The translations under genes were made by a program, and so were the position numbers. From Parvibaculum sp035325945 (GTDB lineage: Bacteria; Pseudomonadota; Alphaproteobacteria; Parvibaculales; Parvibaculaceae), in the NCBI RefSeq assembly GCF_035325945.1, contig NZ_DAOKYX010000036.1, forward strand, positions 1 to 26,097: DNA of 26,097 nucleotides, in the 5' to 3' direction. Positions 1 to 6,279 of this stretch are shown here, piece after piece. Each line of letters begins with the position of its first letter. Position 1 is the first letter of the stretch. The notes beneath the pieces are model-generated. The model was not told the DNA's origin. It ran no database searches and saw nothing but the letters and a program-made list of their open reading frames with translations.

Positions 1-2985
1 CAGACGGCGCTCAACACCGCGCTCGCGCTCGCCGATCAGGGCGTGCTCGACAAGTTCGGCGTCGAGATGATCGGCGCCAATCGCGACGCAATCCGCAAGG
101 CGGAAGACCGCCAGCTCTTCCGCGACGCGATGGACAAGATCGGGCTCGAAAGCCCGCGTTCCATGGCCGCGCACAATATGGAAGAGGCGCTGGCCGGCCT
201 CGACTATGTCGGGCTTCCCGCCATCATCCGCCCCTCCTTCACGCTTGGCGGCACCGGCGGCGGCATCGCCTACAACCGGCAGGAATTCGCCGAGATCGTG
301 GAACGCGGCCTCGACGCTTCGCCCACCACCGAAGTGCTGATCGAGGAATCGGTGCTCGGCTGGAAGGAGTATGAGATGGAAGTGGTCCGCGACAGGGCGG
401 ACAACTGCATCATCATCTGCTCGATCGAGAACGTCGATCCGATGGGCGTGCATACAGGCGACTCGATCACCGTCGCGCCGGCGCTGACGCTGACCGACAA
501 GGAATATCAGATCATGCGCACCGCCTCGATCGCGGTGCTGCGCGAGATCGGCGTCGAGACGGGCGGCTCCAACGTGCAGTTCGCCGTCAATCCGAAGGAT
601 GGGCGCCTCGTCGTCATCGAGATGAACCCGCGCGTCTCGCGGTCCTCCGCCCTTGCCTCCAAGGCGACGGGCTTCCCGATCGCCAAGGTCGCGGCGCGCC
701 TCGCCGTCGGCTACACGCTCGACGAGCTGAAGAACGACATCACGCAGGTGACGCCCGCTTCCTTCGAGCCGACCATCGACTATGTGGTCACCAAGATCCC
801 GCGCTTCGCCTTCGAGAAATTTCCGGGCGCCGAGCCCCTGCTCGGCACGTCCATGAAATCCGTCGGCGAAGCCATGGCGATCGGCCGCAGCTTCGAGGAG
901 AGCCTGCAAAAGGCTCTGCGCTCGATGGAGACGGGCCTTACCGGCCTCAACGAGGTCAAGTTCGCCGGCATGGGTGAAGGCGACGACAAGAACGCGATCC
1001 GCGCGGCGCTGGGGCGCCCGACGCCCGACCGCCTTCTTGTGATCGCGCAGGCGCTGCGCCTCGGCGTGCCGCATGAACAGATCCACACGGCGTCCGGCTA
1101 CGATCCCTGGTTCATCGAGCGGCTGCAGTCGATCGTCGACGCGGAGGAGAAGGTGCGCACCGAGGGCCTGCCTTCGACGAAGGCGGAGATGCGCCACCTG
1201 AAGGCGATGGGATTTTCCGATGCGCGGCTCGCCGAGCTTGCGCGCACCGACGAGGAAAATGTGCGCGAGACGCGCCGCGCGCTCGGCGTGCGTCCGGTCT
1301 ACAAGCGTATCGACACCTGCGCGGCGGAGTTCGAGAGCCTCACGCCCTATATGTACTCGACCTATGAGGCCGACTTCGCCGGCCGCGCCGATTGCGAGTC
1401 CGATCCCTCTGGCCGCAAGAAGGCGATCATTCTCGGCGGCGGACCGAACCGCATCGGCCAGGGCATCGAATTCGACTATTGCTGCTGCCATGCCGCTTTC
1501 GCGCTGGAAGAGATCGGCATCGAAAGCATCATGGTCAACTGCAACCCGGAGACCGTCTCGACCGACTATGACACGTCGGACCGGCTCTATTTCGAGCCGC
1601 TGACGGCCGAAGACGTGCTCGAGCTGATCGACGTCGAAACGCGAAAGGGCACGCTTGCCGGCGTCATCGTGCAGTTCGGCGGCCAGACGCCGCTGAAGCT
1701 CGCCAACGATCTCGAGCGCGCGGGCATCCCGATCCTCGGCACCTCGCCCGACGCGATCGACCTCGCCGAAGATCGCGACCGCTTCAAGGACCTGCTCGAC
1801 CGCCTCGGCCTGCGCCAGCCGCCGAACGGCATCGCCCGCTCGGCCGGGGAAGCGAAGGCGATCGCCGAGCGCATCGGCTATCCCGTCGTCATCCGCCCGT
1901 CCTATGTGCTCGGTGGCCGCGCGATGGAAATCGTGCGCGACGCGAACCACCTCGAGCGCTACATAACCGAAGCGGTGGTCGTGTCCGGCAAGAGCCCGGT
2001 TCTGATCGACCACTATCTGCGCGATGCGATCGAGGTCGATGTCGATGCGCTCTGCGACGGCAAGGATGTGTTCGTCTGCGGCATCATGGAGCATATCGAG
2101 GAGGCGGGCGTTCATTCGGGCGACTCGGCCTGCTCGCTCCCGCCCTACTCGCTGCCGAAGGAAACCATCGCCGAGATCGAGCGCCAGACGCGGGAGCTTG
2201 CGCTCGCGCTGAAGGTCGGCGGACTGATGAACGTGCAATATGCCGTGCAGGACGGCACGATCTATGTGCTCGAAGTGAACCCGCGCGCCTCGCGCACCGT
2301 TCCCTTCGTCGCCAAGGTGATCGGCACTCCGGTGGCGAAGGTCGCCGCCAAGGTGATGGCGGGCGAGCCGCTCGCGGGCTTCGGCCTCAAGCCCTTCAGC
2401 TACGATCACGTGGCGGTGAAGGAAGCCGTCTTCCCCTTCGCGCGCTTCCTCGGCGTCGACACGATCCTCGGCCCGGAAATGCGCTCGACCGGCGAGGTCA
2501 TGGGCCTCGACAGGAGCTTCGCCGTCGCCTTCGCCAAGAGCCAGATCGCGGGCGGCACCGCCGTCCCCGCATCGGGCACCGTCTTCGTCTCGGTCAAGGA
2601 CAGCGACAAGGACAAGATCGTGAAGCCCGCGCGCAAGCTCCTCGACATGGGCTTCAAGCTCGTCGCGACGGGCGGCACGGCGCGCTTCCTGAAGGAGCAG
2701 GGGCTCGATGTCGGCACCATCAACAAGGTGCTCGAAGGCCGTCCCCACATCGTCGATGCGATCAAGAACGGTGAAATCGCGCTCGTCTTCAATACGACCG
2801 AGGGCGCGCAGGCGGTAGCCGATTCCATGTCGCTGCGGCGTGCGGCGCTGATGATGAAGGTGCCCTACTACACGACCGTCGCGGGCGCCCGAGCGGCCGT
2901 CGAAGGCATCGACGCCATCCGCAAGGGCCAGCTCGAAGTGGCCGCGCTCCAGTCATATGGAAAGGTTGCCACGGCGGCGGAGTAA
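1..2985 (+). CDS. carB: Carbamoyl-phosphate synthase large subunit, 5'-truncated by window edge
   Basis: The large subunit makes carbamoyl phosphate from bicarbonate, ATP and glutamine-derived ammonia for pyrimidine and arginine synthesis; its partner CarA is not in view. The frame is open from base 1 and starts inside the conserved QTALN stretch, which sits near residue 94 in E. coli CarB, so about 90 residues are missing. A GTG at 43 is only an internal valine codon. The 994 residues present contain the first ATP-grasp half (RPSFTLGGTGGG, EMNPRVSRSSALASKATG) and the second half starting near residue 480 (GGGPNRIGQGIEFDYC, RPSYVLGGRAMEIV, EVNPRASRTVPFV). A C-terminal MGS-like allosteric domain begins near residue 856 and includes NKVLEGRPHIVDAIKNGE. 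Both synthetase halves look intact. The gene ends in TAA, followed by a leader and hairpin before greA. Confidence 0.98.
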   Translation, partial: QTALNTALALADQGVLDKFGVEMIGANRDAIRKAEDRQLFRDAMDKIGLESPRSMAAHNMEEALAGLDYVGLPAIIRPSFTLGGTGGGIAYNRQEFAEIVERGLDASPTTEVLIEESVLGWKEYEMEVVRDRADNCIIICSIENVDPMGVHTGDSITVAPALTLTDKEYQIMRTASIAVLREIGVETGGSNVQFAVNPKDGRLVVIEMNPRVSRSSALASKATGFPIAKVAARLAVGYTLDELKNDITQVTPASFEPTIDYVVTKIPRFAFEKFPGAEPLLGTSMKSVGEAMAIGRSFEESLQKALRSMETGLTGLNEVKFAGMGEGDDKNAIRAALGRPTPDRLLVIAQALRLGVPHEQIHTASGYDPWFIERLQSIVDAEEKVRTEGLPSTKAEMRHLKAMGFSDARLAELARTDEENVRETRRALGVRPVYKRIDTCAAEFESLTPYMYSTYEADFAGRADCESDPSGRKKAIILGGGPNRIGQGIEFDYCCCHAAFALEEIGIESIMVNCNPETVSTDYDTSDRLYFEPLTAEDVLELIDVETRKGTLAGVIVQFGGQTPLKLANDLERAGIPILGTSPDAIDLAEDRDRFKDLLDRLGLRQPPNGIARSAGEAKAIAERIGYPVVIRPSYVLGGRAMEIVRDANHLERYITEAVVVSGKSPVLIDHYLRDAIEVDVDALCDGKDVFVCGIMEHIEEAGVHSGDSACSLPPYSLPKETIAEIERQTRELALALKVGGLMNVQYAVQDGTIYVLEVNPRASRTVPFVAKVIGTPVAKVAAKVMAGEPLAGFGLKPFSYDHVAVKEAVFPFARFLGVDTILGPEMRSTGEVMGLDRSFAVAFAKSQIAGGTAVPASGTVFVSVKDSDKDKIVKPARKLLDMGFKLVATGGTARFLKEQGLDVGTINKVLEGRPHIVDAIKNGEIALVFNTTEGAQAVADSMSLRRAALMMKVPYYTTVAGARAAVEGIDAIRKGQLEVAALQSYGKVATAAE

Positions 2986-3012
2986 CGAGCGGCGCGCGGG
3001 AAAATTCTGGAA

Positions 3013-3042
3013 TTGACCTTCGGCGCGCGCCTCGCCCACAAT
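3013..3042 (+). promoter_or_regulatory. Candidate promoter in the greA leader
   Basis: TTGACC (3013-3018) and CACAAT (3037-3042) are separated by 18 bases and resemble a sigma-70 pair; the -35 is good and the -10 only partial. A start near 3049 would lie just before the hairpin at 3059-3097, so initiation here would give a short leader RNA unless the hairpin is read through. No better promoter was seen between the hairpin and greA. Confidence 0.35.
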
Positions 3043-3058
3043 CAGACCTCACAAACAT

Positions 3059-3097
3059 CCCGACCGGAGTCGCTCGGCGGCTCCGGCGGGTTTTTAT
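3059..3097 (+). terminator. Intrinsic terminator between carB and greA
   Basis: CCCG-A-CCGGAG pairs with CTCCGG-CGGG: ten base pairs with one bulged A and an 11-base loop. It is followed directly by TTTTTATT. This is a good factor-independent terminator. It could end carB transcription, attenuate greA, or both. Confidence 0.75.
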
Positions 3098-3157
3098 TGG
3101 CAAAAGCCGGACCCGGCCCATTTCGAGACAGGGCAAACTTAAGAGAGATCGTCCGAC

Positions 3158-3631
3158 ATGGAGAGGATTCCGATGACTTCCGAGGGCTACAAGTCCCTGG
3201 AAGAGGAAATCAAGTTTCTGAAGTCCGTTGAGCGTCCGCGCATCATCAAGGCGATCGCGGAAGCGCGCGAGCATGGCGATCTGTCGGAGAATGCGGAATA
3301 TCACGCTGCCAAGGAGCAGCAGGGGCTGAATGAGAGCCGCGTCGCGGAACTCGAGGACAAGATCAGCCGCGCCGAAGTGATCGACGTCTCGAAGCTCTCC
3401 GGCGAGACCGTCAAGTTCGGCGCGACGGTGACGCTGGTCGATGAGGACACGGACGAAGAAGCGACCTATCAGATCGTCGGCGAGATCGAGGCGGACGTGA
3501 AGAAGGGCCGCGTCTCCATCACCTCGCCCATCGCCCGCGCGCTCATTGGCAAGTCCGTCGGCGATAGCGTGGAAGTGAACACGCCCGGCGGCGGCAAGTC
3601 CTACGAGATCCTGAAGGTCGAGTACAAGTAA
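3158..3631 (+). CDS. greA: Transcription elongation factor GreA
   Basis: GreA rescues backtracked RNA polymerase by stimulating cleavage of the transcript's 3' end through the secondary channel. The 157-residue product has the usual family length. It begins MERIPMTSEGYKSLEEE, has an N-terminal coiled coil whose acidic tip EHGDLSENAEY carries D41 and E44 (the residues that act at the polymerase active site in E. coli GreA), and ends with the C-terminal globular domain (SPIARALIGKSVGD). The ATG at 3158 follows AAGAGAGAT with good spacing. The gene is complete on the left side of the scaffold gap; the greA-like bases right of the gap (3737-3786) duplicate its last codons and are not a second gene. 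Confidence 0.97.
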   Translation: MERIPMTSEGYKSLEEEIKFLKSVERPRIIKAIAEAREHGDLSENAEYHAAKEQQGLNESRVAELEDKISRAEVIDVSKLSGETVKFGATVTLVDEDTDEEATYQIVGEIEADVKKGRVSITSPIARALIGKSVGDSVEVNTPGGGKSYEILKVEYK

Positions 3632-3636
3632 GGACT

Positions 3637-3736
3637 NNNNNNNNNNNNNNNNNNNNNNNNNNNNNNNNNNNNNNNNNNNNNNNNNNNNNNNNNNNNNNNN
3701 NNNNNNNNNNNNNNNNNNNNNNNNNNNNNNNNNNNN
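3637..3736. other. Scaffold gap (100 N) flanked by an identical 55-base overlap
   Basis: Exactly 100 N bases separate two contigs. The 55 bases left of the gap (3582-3636, the greA 3' end plus AAGGACT) recur base for base right of it (3737-3791). This is what a de Bruijn assembler leaves when two contigs share their terminal k-mer and a scaffolder inserts a default gap. The real sequence most likely joins directly, with one copy of the 55 bases and no unknown DNA. Confidence 0.9.
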
Positions 3737-3796
3737 CGCCCGGCGGCGGCAAGTCCTACGAGATCCTGAAGGTCGAGTACAAGTAAGGACTGTCTC

Positions 3797-4025
3797 CCTG
3801 CCACCCCGGTCTTGTTTTCGAGCCTGAAACGACAAGCTCGGAATGAACCATACTGGATTCCGGGATCCCGACCTGCGCCAGGACAGGCAAGCCCGGGATG
3901 ACAGATGAGATTTGCATCCGCACCCTGCAATTACGCTGTCACCCCGGCCTTGTGCCGGGGTGACAGGCAGGAAGGTCACATCCTTCAAGCGTCATCCCGG
4001 ACCTGCCTGTCCCGGGACAGGTCAA
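3797..4025. repeat. Cluster of palindromic intergenic repeats of the GTCATCCCGG type
   Basis: No gene is visible from 3632 to 4035. After the gap the space holds four related GC-rich palindromic units: about 3800-3826 (GCCACCCCGGTCTTG), about 3852-3905 (inverse orientation, containing GTCATCCCGGGC and CGGGATCCCG), 3937-3965 (perfect hairpin, listed separately) and 3991-4022 (GTCATCCCGGACCTG with the palindrome CCTGTCCCGGGACAGG at 4006-4021). The units resemble the dispersed REP-like elements common between alphaproteobacterial genes. They lie between convergent greA and lrp and may help terminate both. Confidence 0.7.
3937..3965. repeat. Perfect 12-bp inverted repeat within the intergenic repeats
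   Basis: TGTCACCCCGGC and GCCGGGGTGACA are exact reverse complements around the 5-base loop CTTGT. There is no T-tract on either strand, so it is not a canonical intrinsic terminator. It could still stabilise the 3' ends of the convergent greA and lrp transcripts. Confidence 0.75.
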
Positions 4026-4035
4026 ACCCTGATCC

Positions 4036-4527
4036 CTACCCCTCCACCGTCTCCAGCGCCTCGAGAGGCACACCGGCGAGATGCTTCGACTGGCGGATGG
4101 TGAGCGAGGTGCGCACGCTCGCCACATTGGGCGCGGGCGTGAGCTTCTCGGTGAGGAAGCTCTGGAACGTCGAGAGGTCGGGCGCGACGCATTTCAGGAT
4201 GAAGTCGATATCGCCATTGAGCATGTGGCACTCGCGCACGAGCGGCCATGAAGCGACCAGCGCCTCGAATGCCTTGAGATCGGCCTCCGCCTGACTGTGG
4301 AGCCCAACCATGGCGAAGACCGTGACCTCGAAACCAAGCGCCCTGCCATCGAGATCGGCGTGATAGCCTTGAATGAGCCCCGCCTTCTCGAGCGCACGGA
4401 CCCGGCGCAGGCATGGCGGCGCGGAAATGCCGACCCGCTCGGCGAGTTCGACATTGGTGATGCGCCCGTCGCTCTGAAGCTCGGTCAGGATCCTGAGATC
4501 GATCGCATCGAGCTTGACCCGTTTCAT
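4036..4527 (-). CDS. Lrp/AsnC-family transcriptional regulator
   Basis: This is a small DNA-binding regulator of the feast/famine family, which senses amino acids and binds DNA as a multimer. The 163-residue form starting at ATG 4527 begins MKRVKLDAIDLRIL, the usual family start; an in-frame TTG at 4593 would add 22 residues unlike the family. The N-terminal helix-turn-helix spans about residues 22-45 (ITNVELAERVGISAPPCLRR). The RAM effector domain spans about 66-145, with the ligand-loop motif GDIDF at 105-109. The gene is divergent from the ELM1-family gene, and a palindrome overlaps its likely promoter, suggesting autoregulation. The effector and targets cannot be told from sequence. Confidence 0.93.
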   Translation of the reverse strand: MKRVKLDAIDLRILTELQSDGRITNVELAERVGISAPPCLRRVRALEKAGLIQGYHADLDGRALGFEVTVFAMVGLHSQAEADLKAFEALVASWPLVRECHMLNGDIDFILKCVAPDLSTFQSFLTEKLTPAPNVASVRTSLTIRQSKHLAGVPLEALETVEG

Positions 4528-4578
4528 GGCAATCCAGCGTGGTTTGAGGTTCGATGGGCTGTACTTACTCCGAAAATC

Positions 4579-4606
4579 AGGATATTTCAGCAATAAAATT
4601 GCTCAA
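4579..4606 (-). promoter_or_regulatory. lrp promoter with overlapping palindromic operator
   Basis: On the minus strand TTGAGC (4606-4601) and TATCCT (4584-4579) are 16 bases apart, a plausible sigma-70 promoter for the Lrp-family gene. The perfect inverted repeat AGCAAT-AAA-ATTGCT (4589-4603) lies across the -35 and spacer. Its size and AT-rich centre resemble Lrp-type sites, so autoregulation and possibly control of the divergent gene cluster are likely. Confidence 0.5.
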
Positions 4607-4618
4607 CGGCGCACGAAT

Positions 4619-5602
4619 ATGACCGAAACCACCTCGTCCGCCAGCGCCATGGAGTGCTGGATTCTGACGCATGACATTGCGGCCTTTGGCGGCATGACCG
4701 GCTTCGAGGTGCAGGCGCTCGGCGTGGCCGAGGCGCTGAACGTCACGCCGGTCGTCAAGCGGGTGAAGCCCTGCGCGCCCTATAGCTGGCTTGCGCCATG
4801 GGGACCGGCCGCTCCCGCCGAGGGCATCGCGCCGCCATGGCCCGACCTCCTCATCGCCTCGGGCCGCCAGTCGATCCCCTATGCGCGCATGATCCGGCGG
4901 CGCTCGGGCGGCAGGACCTTCGTCGTCGTGCTTCAGGACCCGCGCGTCTCCCCGCGCCAGTTCGACCTTGTCTGGGCCCCGGCGCATGACCGGCTTCAGG
5001 GTGCGAACGTGCTGTCGACGCTCACCTCGCCCCATCGCCTGACGCGCGAAAAGCTCGCGGCCGAAGCAAGGCGGATCGAACCGCTGGTTGGACACCTGCC
5101 CCGCCCCCGCGTCGCCGTTCTGCTCGGCGGAACGAACGCCGTCTACACATTCTCCGAAGATGCCGCCAGACGCATCGGCGCGCAGCTTGCGGGCCTCGTC
5201 GATCATCATCAGGCCGGGCTCATGGTCACGCCCTCGCGCCGCACCGGCGAGGCGCAGGCCCACATCATCGCTGAGCACCTCGCCGGCAAGTCCGCCTTCA
5301 TCTGGGACGGTACGGGCGAGAACCCCTATTTCGGCATGCTCGGCCAGGCGGACGCCATCGTCGTGACCTGCGATTCCGTCAACATGGTGGGCGAGGCCGC
5401 CTCGACGGGGAAGCCCGTCTATGTCATCGAGCTGGAGGGCGGCTCGCCGAAGTTCCGCCGCTTTCTCGACGCCATGTACGCTCATGGCGCGGCGCGACCC
5501 TTTGTCGGCCAGCTTGAAAGCTGGGAGTACGAGCCATTAAATGCTACCCATGAGATCGCGGACGCGATCCTGCGCGGCATGGCTGCGCGCCGCAAAAGGT
5601 AA
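4619..5602 (+). CDS. ELM1-family (DUF1022) protein, GT-B-like
   Basis: The protein belongs to the family annotated as mitochondrial fission ELM1 after its plant member; the bacterial role is unknown, and the fold resembles GT-B glycosyltransferases. The 327-residue product starts at ATG 4619; the open frame extends further upstream but would run into the lrp promoter. Family-like blocks are SGRQS (81-85), LQDPR (105-109), LLGGTN (168-173), TPSRRTG (204-210), GENPYFGML (233-241) and TCDSVNMVGEA (250-260). The glycine-rich LGGTN and the C-terminal DSVNM-GEA are typical nucleotide-sugar-site-like positions in GT-B folds; this is inference. There is no signal peptide or membrane segment. It heads a block of four co-directional genes, 18 bases before the dioxygenase. 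Confidence 0.85.
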   Translation: MTETTSSASAMECWILTHDIAAFGGMTGFEVQALGVAEALNVTPVVKRVKPCAPYSWLAPWGPAAPAEGIAPPWPDLLIASGRQSIPYARMIRRRSGGRTFVVVLQDPRVSPRQFDLVWAPAHDRLQGANVLSTLTSPHRLTREKLAAEARRIEPLVGHLPRPRVAVLLGGTNAVYTFSEDAARRIGAQLAGLVDHHQAGLMVTPSRRTGEAQAHIIAEHLAGKSAFIWDGTGENPYFGMLGQADAIVVTCDSVNMVGEAASTGKPVYVIELEGGSPKFRRFLDAMYAHGAARPFVGQLESWEYEPLNATHEIADAILRGMAARRKR

Positions 5603-5620
5603 ACAGACCCGGACGGGACC

Positions 5621-6265
5621 ATGAGCCTCATCGACATCGAAGCCCTTCGCGCCACGCCGCTGAAGCGGGACCCCTATGATTATTTCGTCGTGCCGGGTTT
5701 CGTTAAGGGCGAAGCGCTGGACAAGGTCATCGCGGACTTTCCGCGGATCGATTCCACCGGCTCCATCCCGCCGAGCGAACTCGACATCAAGGGCGCATTC
5801 GACCGTCTGCTGAAGGAAATGGACGGACCCGAATTCCGCAAGGCCATCGAGGAGAAGTTCGGCCTCGACCTTTCCTCACGCCCGACCATGTTCACCGTTC
5901 GCGGCAATTGCGCGCGCACGAACGGCAAGATTCACACCGACACGGAATCGAAGATCATCACCGTGCTTCTCTATCTCAATCAGGATTGGGAAGCGAATGG
6001 CGGGCGGCTTCGCATCCTGCGTTCGGGGACAGACCTCAACGATGCAGCCGAGGAAGTCTCGCCCAATGGAGGCACGCTTCTCGTCTTCCGCCGCTCCGAC
6101 AATTCCTGGCATGGCCACGAACCCTTCGAGGGGCCGCGGCGCGCCATCCAGATGAACTGGGTGCGCGACGAAGCGGTTGTCGAGCGCGAGCAGAAGCGCC
6201 ACCGCTTCACCATGTTCCTGAAGCGGCTCAACCCGTTCGGCGGCGTCGCCGCGCGTGCATCCTGA
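5621..6265 (+). CDS. 2-oxoglutarate/Fe(II)-dependent dioxygenase
   Basis: A 214-residue cytosolic protein of the prolyl-4-hydroxylase-like 2OG-Fe(II) superfamily, which hydroxylates a substrate while decarboxylating 2-oxoglutarate. The iron-binding facial triad is visible: H105 and D107 in KIHTDTESK, and H164 or H166 in SWHGHEPFEGPRR. R174, 8-10 residues beyond the distal histidine, would bind the 2OG carboxylate. The jelly-roll strands ITVLLYLNQDW and GGRLRIL lie between them as expected. ATG 5621 follows GGACGGGA at good spacing. The gene is 18 bases after the ELM1-family gene and 14 bases before the unknown 662-residue gene, so an operon is likely. The substrate is unknown and could be a protein, lipid or sugar. 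Confidence 0.88.
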   Translation: MSLIDIEALRATPLKRDPYDYFVVPGFVKGEALDKVIADFPRIDSTGSIPPSELDIKGAFDRLLKEMDGPEFRKAIEEKFGLDLSSRPTMFTVRGNCARTNGKIHTDTESKIITVLLYLNQDWEANGGRLRILRSGTDLNDAAEEVSPNGGTLLVFRRSDNSWHGHEPFEGPRRAIQMNWVRDEAVVEREQKRHRFTMFLKRLNPFGGVAARAS

Positions 6266-6279
6266 CGGAACCCGCCCAT

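Noticed and set aside
3737..3786. Apparent second copy of the greA 3' end right of the gap
   Set aside because: It is identical to 3582-3631 and flush with the N run; best explained as contig overlap.
5908..6279. Extended start for the 662-residue protein
   Set aside because: This part overlaps the dioxygenase in another frame and reads as arginine-rich nonsense; the family-like chain begins at ATG 6280.
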